The notes: a model not told the origin generated them from the letters alone. A DNA stretch of 12,114 nucleotides from Parvularculaceae bacterium UBA4496 (GCA_002388885.1 DGNI01000033.1:8888-21001), one strand, 5' to 3'. Shown: positions 1 to 7,873, counted from the first letter of the stretch. A program made the numbers and translations.

Positions 1-638
1 ATAGGACCCGGCGCCAGATACGGACAATCCGTTTCAATGATGATCCGGTCTAACGGCGTCGATTCTGCAATGGCGCGCACTTCAGCCGCATTCTTGAAAG
101 TAATGATGCCCGAAAAGGAAATAAAACCGCCCAGCGCCAGCGTTGCTTCCGCCAGCTCAGGCCCGCCCGTGTAGCAATGGAGGAGAGGGGTGAAAGCCCC
201 TTCCCTATGCGCATGTTCAAGCATTTCCCGCATTTCAAGGTCGGCATCACGAGTATGGATGATCAGCGGCAAGCCGGTTTCACGGGCCGCCCTTATATGC
301 GCCTTGAATACGGGTTCCTGAATATGGCGATCGGAATACTCGTAATGAAAATCAAGGCCGCATTCGCCGATACCAATAACCTTCTCATCCCCAGTCATTT
401 CGATCAGTGTTTGCGCCGAAAGATCGGCACATTCCTTTGCATAATGCGGATGAACGCCAACGCTGCGCCAGATATACGGATCAGCATCAGCAATTTTTTT
501 GATCGCGTCCGTTGAGGACAGTTTGTCTGAAATCGTCAACATCGCAGTGACGCCTGCTTGACGCGCGCGCGCAATAACTTCCGCTGCGTCGTCCGCATAT
601 TTTTCCGAATGCAGATTAACGTGACTGTCGACCAGCAT
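1..638 (-). CDS. TatD-family metal-dependent hydrolase (YcfH type), 3' end outside window
   Basis: The minus frame from the ATG at 638 is open to the window edge, giving 212 codons. The family is usually about 260 residues, so roughly the last 50 are missing. It opens with MLVDSHVNLH, the first metal motif, here H6-x-N8 rather than the common HxH; E. coli TatD also has Asn at this place. Later family motifs are GECGLDFH (E92), IIHTRDA (H128), LLHCYTG (H154) and IETDCPYLAP (D204), plus GVHPH (61-65) and the FISFSGIITFKNA stretch of YcfH-like members. The family consists of TIM-barrel metal-dependent hydrolases, several with 3'-5' DNase or D-aminoacyl-tRNA deacylase activity; the substrate here cannot be told. 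Its ATG lies 5 nt after the holB stop, so it is very probably cotranscribed. Family call is firm, activity is not. Confidence 0.9.
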   Translation of the reverse strand, partial: MLVDSHVNLHSEKYADDAAEVIARARQAGVTAMLTISDKLSSTDAIKKIADADPYIWRSVGVHPHYAKECADLSAQTLIEMTGDEKVIGIGECGLDFHYEYSDRHIQEPVFKAHIRAARETGLPLIIHTRDADLEMREMLEHAHREGAFTPLLHCYTGGPELAEATLALGGFISFSGIITFKNAAEVRAIAESTPLDRIIIETDCPYLAPGP

Positions 639-643
639 AGCGT

Positions 644-1666
644 TCAGGCTGCTTCCTGGCGCAACGCCGCGCGCAAGTCATAGGCCATGGCGTTGACCAG
701 CTGAGCTCGGTCGAGATTGAGTGCTTCACCGCGAGCGAGGAGCGCTGACAACAACTCCCAGCCCGCCAGGAGTGACGATGAAGTTACATTGGGAAAGATT
801 TCACACGGATCGCCCAGAGCAGTCCTGCGTGCGCTGTTAGCGAGCGATGATAGGACTATCTCGCGAAAAACTGACCAGCGCCCCTCACCCGCCTTGCCGC
901 TGACGCCCCCAATGACCTTCGAGATATCGCCGCCATCCGCGGCCGCTTTCAAAAACATGTTGCTTAACGAAATCGCTTCCGCGCCGTCGTATGCGGCTAG
1001 TTGCAAGGCGTAGCCCGGCCGCCCCCGGGCGAAGGGCGCAACAGTTTCAGCCGTGTTTCGGTCTACCCCCTCATCGATCAGAAATGCCGATACCCAGTCA
1101 TCCTGCAGTGGCGGCAAATCGATCATCCGGCAGCGCGAGCGTATGGTAGGCAAAAGCCTGCCGGGCGAGGCTGACAAAAGCATCAGGATTGCGCCCTCAG
1201 GCGGCTCCTCAAGCGCTTTGAGGATTGCGTTAGCTGCGTTCCTGTTCATGTCATCGGCGGTATCGACAATCGCTACCCGGACACCGCCGCCGGAAGCTGT
1301 TCTATTAAGAAAGGATGTTAACTTACGAATCGTTTCGACAGTGATTTCAGTTTGATATTTGGCTTTCTTCTCATCCCACAACCGCTGGGCCACGAAAAGG
1401 TCAGGATGCGCACCCGCAGAAATCTGGCGGAACGTCCTTCGCGTATCAGCCATCTGAAGCGTATCTGTCTCTGTCAGCGCTGAAGGATCGAGTAGGGCCC
1501 GCGCAATGCGGTAGGCGAGCGTTGCTTTCCCAGCCCCGGCACCGCCTGAAATGATCCAGCCATGGTTCAGCGACCGGTCGGCAATCGCTCGCCGCATTCG
1601 GCGTTCAAGCGCCTTATGGCCAACGAGGTTGGCCCGTGCCTGCGGTGGAATAAGGTCCTCGTCCAT
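644..1666 (-). CDS. holB: DNA polymerase III subunit delta' (clamp loader)
   Basis: This 340-residue AAA+ protein is the delta' subunit of the clamp loader that places the beta sliding clamp on DNA in the cytoplasm. Visible motifs are a P-loop GGAGAGKAT (41-49), the segment VRVAIVDTADDMN (129-141) at the Walker B position, NAANAILKALEEPP (143-156) typical of delta'/DnaX proteins, and the SRC motif (177-179) that supplies an arginine finger to the neighbouring subunit. The C-terminal third is poorly conserved, as usual for HolB. Length fits alphaproteobacterial HolB. The start is ATG with only a weak ribosome site upstream. It follows tmk by 58 nt and precedes the tatD-family gene by 5 nt, the usual replication/housekeeping grouping in this class. 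Confidence 0.92.
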   Translation of the reverse strand: MDEDLIPPQARANLVGHKALERRMRRAIADRSLNHGWIISGGAGAGKATLAYRIARALLDPSALTETDTLQMADTRRTFRQISAGAHPDLFVAQRLWDEKKAKYQTEITVETIRKLTSFLNRTASGGGVRVAIVDTADDMNRNAANAILKALEEPPEGAILMLLSASPGRLLPTIRSRCRMIDLPPLQDDWVSAFLIDEGVDRNTAETVAPFARGRPGYALQLAAYDGAEAISLSNMFLKAAADGGDISKVIGGVSGKAGEGRWSVFREIVLSSLANSARRTALGDPCEIFPNVTSSSLLAGWELLSALLARGEALNLDRAQLVNAMAYDLRAALRQEAA

Positions 1667-1724
1667 GACCGTTTTTTAGGCTGCCCGAGCGGTAATGAAA
1701 ACCTCGATCACCGATAATGGGCTG

Positions 1725-2378
1725 CTATTTTTTGAACAGCGCTGGCAGCCGTTGCTTGACTGTCTCCATAACGCGGATCGCTACATCCGCAACATCGCCT
1801 CGCGCATCGATGATAGAACATCGGTCAGGCTCGGCTGCAGCGATTTTAAGAAAAGCGTTTCGCGCGCGTTCCTGAAAATTATTCCCCTTGGATTCAAACC
1901 GCTGCTCTCCGCCTCGGTTACCGGATCGTTTAAGCCCCTCTTCTATCGGTAAATCGAATATCAGCGTCAGGTCAGGATCGTTTGCGCCAACAACAAGATC
2001 ATGCAATGCACGGACCCTGTCTTCCCCCAAACCGCCAGCGATGCCCTGAAAGGCCATGGTCGAGTCCGCAAAGCGGTCGGAAATGACAATGGCGCCGCAT
2101 TCAAGAGCAGGCTTGATCGTCCTTTCGAGATGGTCTCGACGTGAAGCATACATCAACAGCGCTTCCGTCATCGGCGACCATCGGTCAGCGGCGCCTTCCA
2201 GTATCAGCGTCCGGATTTCTTCTGCGCCATCAGAGCCGCCCGGCTCACGTGTTGTTACGACTTCTTGGCCCAACCCTCGCAGGGCGTCGGCAAGTAGTTT
2301 CAGTTGCGTGGTTTTGCCGGAACCGTCGCCGCCTTCAAAGCTTATGAATACGCCTTTTCGAATCTGTTCTGTCGTCAT
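1725..2378 (-). CDS. tmk: Thymidylate kinase (dTMP kinase)
   Basis: The 217-residue product phosphorylates dTMP to dTDP with ATP, an essential step to dTTP in the cytoplasm. The P-loop is GGDGSGKTT (16-24), followed by the substrate-binding motif TTREPGG (42-48), the DRFADST motif (101-107) and a LID segment around residues 150-165 (RSGNRGGEQRFES) that carries several arginines. A simple P-loop with a basic LID is the bacterial type II arrangement. Length matches the family. The ATG directly abuts the stop codon of the upstream carboxypeptidase gene (TAA then ATG, no gap), so translation is probably coupled. holB follows after 58 nt. Confidence 0.95.
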   Translation of the reverse strand: MTTEQIRKGVFISFEGGDGSGKTTQLKLLADALRGLGQEVVTTREPGGSDGAEEIRTLILEGAADRWSPMTEALLMYASRRDHLERTIKPALECGAIVISDRFADSTMAFQGIAGGLGEDRVRALHDLVVGANDPDLTLIFDLPIEEGLKRSGNRGGEQRFESKGNNFQERARNAFLKIAAAEPDRCSIIDARGDVADVAIRVMETVKQRLPALFKK

Positions 2379-3542
2379 TTATTCCTGCGCGCTCGCAACA
2401 TCTTCGCTGGGGGGTTTTGCGAGCAGCTTTTTTGCCGCAAGGCCAATCTTGCCCCAGACACCGGCCTCACGCACAGCATGACCCGCGTACAAGCGAAACT
2501 CACGCGCTCCCCCACCGGGCGTTTCAACTCTCAGAAAACCAATTTGCTGTTCTTCACGGATAGGCGCCGCAACTGGACCCTCATACACAATTGTAGCTTT
2601 GGCGTCGTCAAGCTGCGAGCGATGCATAATCATACTTACGGGCTCTCGCGCGATGAGCGCAGCCGTTTTGTGCTTTCCCTTGAAAACTTCCACTTCGCCG
2701 ACAATGTCGCCAGGCTCGTAGAACGTCTTGGTGGTGAAGTCATTGAAGGCGATGCGAATAAGACGTGCCGATTCAGTCGTACGCTCCCGGTTGGATGTGA
2801 GACCGTTGACGACAACGATGCGTCGTTCGCCATTCTGCACAGCGGAGCCCACAAGACCGTATCCGGATTCTTCGGTGTGGCCGGTCTTCAACCCATCCGC
2901 CCCGTCCACAAACCCAAGCAACGGATTACGGTTTTCCTGACGAATTTTCTCCCATGTGAATTCGCGTTCGGCAAACAGCGCATAATACTCGCCATATTCG
3001 AAAATGATCCGGCGGGTCAGCAAGGCGAGATCGCGCATGCTCATCTTCTGGTTCGGGTGAGGCATGCCGTGCGCGTTGGCGAATGTGGAATCATTCAGGC
3101 CCCATTCGCGCGCTTTGCGATTCATGAGTTCCGCGAACGCTTCTTCTGAGCCTGCAATGTTTTCCGCCACGACGATGCAAGCGTCATTGCCAGACTGCAC
3201 GATGATGCCGCGCAAAAGGTCAAGAACCGGGATAGACGTATCAACCCGCACCCACATGGATGAACCCTCACGCTCGCGCCAAGCCTTTTCACTGACGTCA
3301 AATCCGTCCGTGAGCTGAAGCGTGCCGTTTTTGAGTTGCTCGAAGACGATCGCAACGGTCATCAGCTTCGACATGGAGGCTGGCGCTGTTGGTGCCCGTG
3401 CATTCTTTTCAAACAGGATTTCACCTGTCCGATAGTCCATAATCACGGCGTATTCCGCCGGTGTCTCGATTGGCGCGCCCTGAGCGGTGGCTGATGCCGA
3501 CACCGAAGCAAAGACAACAATAATGAGGCTTAGAATTCTCAA
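2379..3542 (-). CDS. D-alanyl-D-alanine carboxypeptidase (penicillin-binding protein 5/6 type, S11)
   Basis: This 387-residue enzyme removes the terminal D-Ala from peptidoglycan pentapeptides in the periplasm. The three active-site motifs are all present: S56-M-S-K59, S117-G-N119 and K219-T-G221. An N-terminal signal peptide (about residues 1-22, cleavage near ATAQG-A) precedes the transpeptidase domain. A PBP5-type C-terminal beta domain follows, and the tail (about 355-378) could form an amphipathic membrane-binding helix. The start is TTG: the sequence GAGGAG lies 7 nt upstream, and the next in-frame Met (residue 35) would delete the signal peptide. The gene sits 68 nt after rlpA and abuts tmk. 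A dacC or dacF name would fit but cannot be chosen from sequence alone. Confidence 0.93.
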   Translation of the reverse strand: MRILSLIIVVFASVSASATAQGAPIETPAEYAVIMDYRTGEILFEKNARAPTAPASMSKLMTVAIVFEQLKNGTLQLTDGFDVSEKAWREREGSSMWVRVDTSIPVLDLLRGIIVQSGNDACIVVAENIAGSEEAFAELMNRKAREWGLNDSTFANAHGMPHPNQKMSMRDLALLTRRIIFEYGEYYALFAEREFTWEKIRQENRNPLLGFVDGADGLKTGHTEESGYGLVGSAVQNGERRIVVVNGLTSNRERTTESARLIRIAFNDFTTKTFYEPGDIVGEVEVFKGKHKTAALIAREPVSMIMHRSQLDDAKATIVYEGPVAAPIREEQQIGFLRVETPGGGAREFRLYAGHAVREAGVWGKIGLAAKKLLAKPPSEDVASAQE

Positions 3543-3549
3543 GGTTCGG

Positions 3550-3555
3550 CTCCTC
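3550..3555 (-). promoter_or_regulatory. Ribosome binding site that supports the TTG start of the carboxypeptidase
   Basis: On the minus strand GAGGAG stands 7 nt before the TTG at 3542-3540. No comparable site precedes any in-frame ATG that would keep the signal peptide, so this site decides the start codon. Confidence 0.75.
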
Positions 3556-3610
3556 AGATACTCAATTGTAGGTCAGGCTAATCTCTTAAGCTGTTGGTTT
3601 TACGACAGCG

Positions 3611-4630
3611 TTAAGGCGTCAGCGTGACCAGCGAAGCATCAGCATAACCCGCTTCGCGCACAGCTTCCAATCGTCGTGCGGCGGTTTCTATGGACGAAAA
3701 CGGCCCAAGATTGACGCGATAAAAGACCTTGCCATTCTCTGTTTCGACCCGGGAAAGCCGCAAGGGTCCGATATCGCCAAGTTCTCCGCGCAAAGTCTCG
3801 ATATTATCGAGGCTGGTGAGCGCCGCAACACGGATGATATATAGGGCCTGCGGCGCCGCGGCCGGGCTGACGCTGGCATCCACCAGCTTTGCGTCATCCG
3901 GGTCGGCAGTTGAAATATCTGCAGCGGGGATTTTTCCTGAACTTGAACTTGCCGCCTCCGCGATGGCCACCTCTTCGGCGCCGGGTGTCAGCGCTGGAGC
4001 GCTTTCCATACTGGTCAGCAAGCCTGAGATCTGATCGGTCTCGCGCGCTCCGCCTACCGATTCTCTGACAGGCGCTGCGCGCGCAACCCGATCCGGGCGT
4101 TCCTCGCGCGCATAACGTCCCGGCTCTGTTGGCGCTTTCGCCATCAAGGGCGCCGGTCCGGCATAACGTACGCGTACACGCGTTGTTCCTTGCTGTTCGA
4201 AGCCAAGATGCCGCGCCGCCTCGCGCGACATATCGATGATCCGGTCCTTGGCGAACGGCCCGCGATCATTAAGCCGCACAACGACAGAGCGGCCATTTTC
4301 GAGGTTGGTAACCTCCACCATGGAGGGCAGCGGCAGCGTCGTATGGGCCGCTGAAAGCCGGTTCATATCAAAAATCTCGCCATTGGCGGTCAGCCGGCCG
4401 TGAAATTGTTGGCCATACCAGGAGGCGACGCCTATTTCCGAATAATTCGGGTCTTCCTTTGGATGATACCAGCGTCCATTCACCTGATAGGGTTTGCCCA
4501 CCTTATAATGTGGCGAGGCATCATAATGTGGCGAGGCATCGCTAGAGCCGCCTCCCGAACGCGATGTCGAACAGGCCCCCGCGAGCGCGGTTAGGAAAAT
4601 CGCCAGAATCAAACGAAAGGAAGTGCGCAT
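3611..4630 (-). CDS. rlpA: RlpA septal-ring lipoprotein / lytic transglycosylase with SPOR domain
   Basis: This 339-residue envelope protein has three parts. A lipoprotein signal ends at C20 (ALAGAC; the -3 residue is Ala rather than the usual Leu). A double-psi beta-barrel RlpA domain covers about 65-156, with GVASWYG, GRLTANGE (E86) and RLNDRGPF (D122). A C-terminal SPOR domain (about 262-339) is of the kind that binds denuded glycan strands at the division septum. In characterised RlpA the conserved Glu and Asp are needed to cleave peptidoglycan lacking stem peptides. The linker 160-260 is low complexity, rich in Ala, Ser, Asp and Glu. Residues 31-42 are a perfect duplication (DASPHY twice) from an 18-bp tandem repeat. 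The neighbouring carboxypeptidase gene fits a shared wall-remodelling role. The ATG has only a weak ribosome site. Confidence 0.93.
   Translation of the reverse strand: MRTSFRLILAIFLTALAGACSTSRSGGGSSDASPHYDASPHYKVGKPYQVNGRWYHPKEDPNYSEIGVASWYGQQFHGRLTANGEIFDMNRLSAAHTTLPLPSMVEVTNLENGRSVVVRLNDRGPFAKDRIIDMSREAARHLGFEQQGTTRVRVRYAGPAPLMAKAPTEPGRYAREERPDRVARAAPVRESVGGARETDQISGLLTSMESAPALTPGAEEVAIAEAASSSSGKIPAADISTADPDDAKLVDASVSPAAAPQALYIIRVAALTSLDNIETLRGELGDIGPLRLSRVETENGKVFYRVNLGPFSSIETAARRLEAVREAGYADASLVTLTP
4505..4540. repeat. Perfect 18-bp tandem duplication inside rlpA
   Basis: The 18-base unit at 4505-4522 is repeated exactly at 4523-4540. It is in frame and encodes DASPHY twice, just after the lipidated cysteine and before the RlpA domain. 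It probably arose by replication slippage in a tolerant linker. Confidence 0.95.
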
Positions 4631-4732
4631 GAGAACAGGAACGCTTTCACTGGTATGGCTGCATTTCGCCGCCTCTCTCGCTTAATCGACTCGGCGTTTT
4701 CCCGCAACTTGAACCTGTTTCGATGATGCGGC

Positions 4733-4760
4733 TTGTCATTTTCGCCAAGCTCGTTATCTC
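4733..4760 (+). promoter_or_regulatory. Candidate promoter of tRNA-Ser
   Basis: TTGTCA (4733-4738) and TATCTC (4755-4760) are spaced by 16 nt, and the mature tRNA starts 41 nt further on. The -35 box is good and the -10 box mediocre, so this is tentative. Confidence 0.35.
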
Positions 4761-4801
4761 TCCCCTTCGCATTGCGCGTGGCGGCGAGCCCCACGCGGCC
4801 C

Positions 4802-4891
4802 GGAGGGGTGGCAGAGTGGTCGAATGCGGCGGTCTTGAAAACCGTTGAGCGTGTGAGCGTTCCGTGGGTTCGAATCCCACCCCCTCCGCCA
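4802..4891 (+). tRNA. tRNA-Ser (anticodon TGA)
   Basis: The acceptor strand GGAGGGG (4802-4808) pairs with CCCCTCC (4881-4887), followed by discriminator G4888 and an encoded CCA (4889-4891). The anticodon loop CTTGAAA (4834-4840) carries TGA at 4836-4838, reading UCA. The T arm GTGGG-TTCGAAT-CCCAC spans 4864-4880. The long variable arm between anticodon stem and T arm is the class II hallmark of tRNA-Ser. It lies divergently from rlpA and separates the core cluster from the ectoine operon. Confidence 0.97.
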
Positions 4892-5263
4892 GTCAATCTA
4901 AAAATCCTAAGAATATTGAGCCTTACGTTCAGAGGTGGAACGTTCAAACCACAATCCGTCCCTCACCATGAGGGTAGGCCATTTCAAGTAAACAATAGAA
5001 GTTGTGTGTCGCTGAAATACTGTCCTAAAACCGATTGACGATCTACTGCACAGGTTATCTTTTTGTGTTCTCGTTTTCTTCTCTCATTTGATCGATAGCA
5101 CTTGGCACCAACGGCCAGTCCAGCCAAGGAAGAGAATCTTTTTAAGAGCTTGCGAAAATTCTAGCTCTTAGAGACCAAGTTGTAGGATTTGCTGTCGCAC
5201 AATAAGCAGCGTTGTCTTTCTTGCTCATTGTGAGTCATCGTTGTCCATTGCCGCGGACATTTA
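4892..5263. other. Gene-free interval with small hairpins
   Basis: I find no coding region, RNA gene or mobile-element remnant in these 372 bases, and all six frames are broken. The interval looks richer in A and T than its flanks. It contains small inverted repeats: CCCTCA/TGAGGG (4960-4974), CTTGGC/GCCAAG (5101-5128) and TAAGAGCT/AGCTCTTA (5143-5170), plus the longer hairpin described separately next to the operon end. No duplicate of the tRNA 3' end is visible that would mark an integration site. Confidence 0.6.
5198..5232 (-). terminator. Candidate 3' hairpin of the ectoine operon (no U-tract)
   Basis: On the minus strand CACAATGAGCA pairs with TGCTTATTGTG over 11 positions, including one G-U pair, around a 13-nt loop. 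It starts 31 nt after the aldehyde dehydrogenase stop. Read on the plus strand the G-U becomes an A-C mismatch, so the fold suits minus-strand RNA. There is no T-run, so it may protect the 3' end or precede Rho-dependent termination rather than act as a classical terminator. Confidence 0.35.
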
Positions 5264-6634
5264 TTAGACGCTGGGCCCGACCCAGACCTGTTGCGCATTG
5301 ACGAATTCATGAATGCCGTGTGGGCCGAGTTCTCTTCCATAGCCTGATTTTTTTATGCCGCCGCTTGGCAAGCGCGGATCGGTCTTGACGATGCCGTTGA
5401 CGGCAACCTGTCCGGCTTCGATTTCGCGCGCGAGCGCCTCTCCACGCTCCGCTGTCGACCAGATGCTTGCGGCAAGGCCGTATTCCGTGTCATTGGCGAG
5501 TTGCAACGCATGGTCCGCATCACGCGCCCGGATCACGACGCCGACAGGGCCGAAGGTTTCTTCTTCAAACGCGCACATGCCGGGCTCTACATCAGCAAGA
5601 AGCGTAACGGGATAGAAATATCCCGGTCCGTCAGGCAACGCGCCGCCCATCACCAGTCGCGCGCCCTTATCAACTGTCGCCTGCACCTGCCTGTGCAGCT
5701 CCGTCTGTAAATCTTTCCGTGCGATAGGGCCCACATCTGTTTCGTCCAGCGCAGGGTCGCCAAGCTTGAGCGCTGCGAATTTTTCCGTCAACAATGACAG
5801 CATCGCATCATAGACAGGCGCCTCAACGATCAGGCGCTTGGCGGCGATACATGACTGACCGGCGTTAATAATGCGGGAGATTTTTAAAACTTCAGCCGCC
5901 TTTTTAAGATCGGCGTCAGCGAGCACGATGCTCGGGTCCGAGCCGCCAAGCTCCAGCACCGCCGGTTTGATTTCGCTGGCGGCGATGGAGGCGACTGCCG
6001 CGCCGCCGCGCGACGAGCCAGTGAACGACACTGCTTTTAGCCGCGTATCGCGTAAGACCCGTTCGACCCGTTCGGTCTCCAGCAGCAAAGCCTGAAAAAC
6101 GCCCTCGGACGCGCCGGCGCGAACAAACAGATTGGCAATCGCTTCTGCGCAACCCGGCACATGCGGATCGTGCTTCATCAGGCACGTGTTTCCAGCCATC
6201 AGTGCCGGCGCGCAAAAACGGAATGCAAGCCAGAACGGGGCGTTCCAAGGCAAAACGCCCATCACCGCGCCAAGCGGTAAATGCTGGACATAGCTGTGCG
6301 CTGCATCGGACGGCAATGTCTGCGGCGCGAGATATGCCTCGGCGTGTTCAGCATAATGTTCAGCGCACCAGGCGGCTTTTTCAACCTCGGCGCGCGCCTC
6401 GCGAATGGGCTTGCCCATTTCTTCTGTCATGAGCGGCGCAAGTTTCTCAACCCGCTCGCGCATATCGGACGCAACAGTTTTTAACAGAGATGCACGTTCT
6501 GAAAAAGACGTCTTGCGCCATTGAGAGAAGGCGTTTTCCGCCGCGTGAAGTTTATCTTCCAGAACGGCGTCGTTATCGGCATGGATTTCACGAACAATTT
6601 CGCCGGTTGCAGGGTTTATCGCTGTTAATTTCAT
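5264..6634 (-). CDS. NAD(P)-dependent aldehyde dehydrogenase, Sad/YneI-like; probably aspartate-semialdehyde to aspartate
   Basis: This 456-residue aldehyde dehydrogenase carries the catalytic Cys262 (NAGQSCIAAKR), general-base Glu228 (VLELGGSDPSIV) and oxyanion Asn131 (LPWNAPFW). The ending (LPSGGIKKSGYGRELGPHGIHEF) and overall sequence resemble E. coli Sad/YneI, a succinate-semialdehyde dehydrogenase of about 462 residues. It is the last gene of the operon, its ATG 3 nt after the ectoine hydrolase stop. In that context the expected substrate is L-aspartate 4-semialdehyde made by the aminotransferase, oxidised to aspartate (the DoeC/Ssd role in known ectoine pathways). The family is certain; the substrate is inferred from context, and succinate semialdehyde remains possible. 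Confidence 0.88.
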   Translation of the reverse strand: MKLTAINPATGEIVREIHADNDAVLEDKLHAAENAFSQWRKTSFSERASLLKTVASDMRERVEKLAPLMTEEMGKPIREARAEVEKAAWCAEHYAEHAEAYLAPQTLPSDAAHSYVQHLPLGAVMGVLPWNAPFWLAFRFCAPALMAGNTCLMKHDPHVPGCAEAIANLFVRAGASEGVFQALLLETERVERVLRDTRLKAVSFTGSSRGGAAVASIAASEIKPAVLELGGSDPSIVLADADLKKAAEVLKISRIINAGQSCIAAKRLIVEAPVYDAMLSLLTEKFAALKLGDPALDETDVGPIARKDLQTELHRQVQATVDKGARLVMGGALPDGPGYFYPVTLLADVEPGMCAFEEETFGPVGVVIRARDADHALQLANDTEYGLAASIWSTAERGEALAREIEAGQVAVNGIVKTDPRLPSGGIKKSGYGRELGPHGIHEFVNAQQVWVGPSV

Positions 6635-6637
6635 ATA

Positions 6638-7873
6638 CTATTCGTTGGATGTTTTCGCGGTTCTGGCATCAGTAGAAATGGAATGAACATTCGAGGTCGA
6701 TGCAGCCTTGTCAGGACGCACGACAAACTCGCGATCAAGCGTGAAAAACGATTCACATCCGTCTTCCGTCACGTGGATCGTATCGGATATGCCAACAGTC
6801 TTGTCGCCTTCGACGCCCCATATCCACGGTATGATATGAAAGGTCATGCCTTCTTTCAGGACGCGTGAATCGCCCTGCATGAGACTCAGGATATAACCTT
6901 CATCCCAGCTCGGCGGAAATGCAATACCGATGGAATAGCCCGATCGCGTAATCAGATGACCGCCATGATCGCCGCTGTTGATTATGTCGCGCACGATATT
7001 ATCAGCATCTGAAACCGTGAGACCGGGGCGAATGGCGTCTTCAACCTGCCGGAGCGCCTCCATCATCCGCCATTCGGCGACTTCCATCGCGGGGGATAAT
7101 TCACCCAGCACGACCGTGCGCATCATCGCCGTATGATAGCGTCTGTAACAGCCGCCAAGCTCAAGAAAGACGTGTTCGCCTGATTGAACCTTGCGGCCCT
7201 CCCATGTGGCGTGTCCGATCATGGTGCGCGGGCCTGACGTGACATAAGGCATGACGGCCGGCGGTTCCCCGCCAGCGTTGAACATTGCCTGACTGATCGC
7301 TGCGCCGATTTCGTTTTCGGTAATGCCCGGCGCGATCATGTCGTAGGCCGCACGCATGCCGGCTTCGGTCGCCGCAGCGGCTTTTTTCATCACATCAATT
7401 TCTACGGGAGACTTACACAAGCGCCCCTCTTCGACGATGCCGAAGCAGTCGATCAGAAGACCGCTCGTAAATGCGGTGCGAAACCGGTCCTGTTGATAGG
7501 CGGGCAGAAAATAACTGTTTCGTTCATAACCTATTGTCGCTTTCCAAAGCCCCGCTTCCCGCAAACTTTCAACCAGCCGCTGAATGGCGTCGCCGTTATC
7601 GGGATAGGGTCTCGTCTTTTCGACCCATGTACGTGCGTGAACATTAGATTCTTCCATGTTGCGCGTGATCATGAAACACTCGCCGTCAAGCGGCACGATC
7701 AAGGCCTGGAAAAACGAGTACCCCGTCGTCTGATAATCCGTGAGGTACATAATGTTCTCAGGATCGGAAATAATAACAGCGTCGAGCAGCCGCTCACGCA
7801 TGCGCGCCCTCAACTCCGATAGGCGGCGCTCATATTCCTCCATCGGGAAGGTCATGTCATCGCGCTGTCTCAT
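6638..7873 (-). CDS. doeA: Ectoine hydrolase (M24 creatinase-fold, DoeA/EutD type)
   Basis: The 411-residue product has the two-part fold of the M24 family: an N-terminal creatinase-like domain (about 15-150) and a pita-bread domain. The metal ligands of true aminopeptidases are missing: where they have D-x(10)-D, this has FLELGGCYRRYHTAMMRT, and the usual metal-binding His region is RSGYSIGIAFPPSWDEG. The GCYRRYH and GYxIGxxFPPxWxE patterns match ectoine hydrolase DoeA as I recall it. That enzyme opens the ectoine ring to N-acetyl-2,4-diaminobutyrate in the cytoplasm. The start overlaps the aminotransferase stop (ATGA), with GGAGG 4 nt upstream; an alternative ATG is six codons in. The operon partners give the remaining pathway steps. 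The fold is certain; ectoine specificity is likely but untested. Confidence 0.8.
   Translation of the reverse strand: MRQRDDMTFPMEEYERRLSELRARMRERLLDAVIISDPENIMYLTDYQTTGYSFFQALIVPLDGECFMITRNMEESNVHARTWVEKTRPYPDNGDAIQRLVESLREAGLWKATIGYERNSYFLPAYQQDRFRTAFTSGLLIDCFGIVEEGRLCKSPVEIDVMKKAAAATEAGMRAAYDMIAPGITENEIGAAISQAMFNAGGEPPAVMPYVTSGPRTMIGHATWEGRKVQSGEHVFLELGGCYRRYHTAMMRTVVLGELSPAMEVAEWRMMEALRQVEDAIRPGLTVSDADNIVRDIINSGDHGGHLITRSGYSIGIAFPPSWDEGYILSLMQGDSRVLKEGMTFHIIPWIWGVEGDKTVGISDTIHVTEDGCESFFTLDREFVVRPDKAASTSNVHSISTDARTAKTSNE

Noticed and set aside
2304..3149. Plus-strand open frame of 281 codons
   Set aside because: It lies antisense to tmk and the carboxypeptidase, both with complete motifs. 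It has no recognisable domain.
4609..4947. Minus-strand open frame of 112 codons across the tRNA, with the peptide GIRTHGTLTRSTVFKTAAF
   Set aside because: It is the antisense reading of the tRNA-Ser gene, a well-known kind of spurious protein call, and it also covers the rlpA start.
4733..5038. Plus-strand open frame of 101 codons across the tRNA (AEWSNAAVLKTVERVSVPW)
   Set aside because: This is the sense reading of the same tRNA gene, another common false call, with no ribosome site or domain.
4869..5263. Integration site (attachment duplication) at tRNA-Ser
   Set aside because: I looked for a second copy of the tRNA 3' end and for an integrase in the window and found neither.
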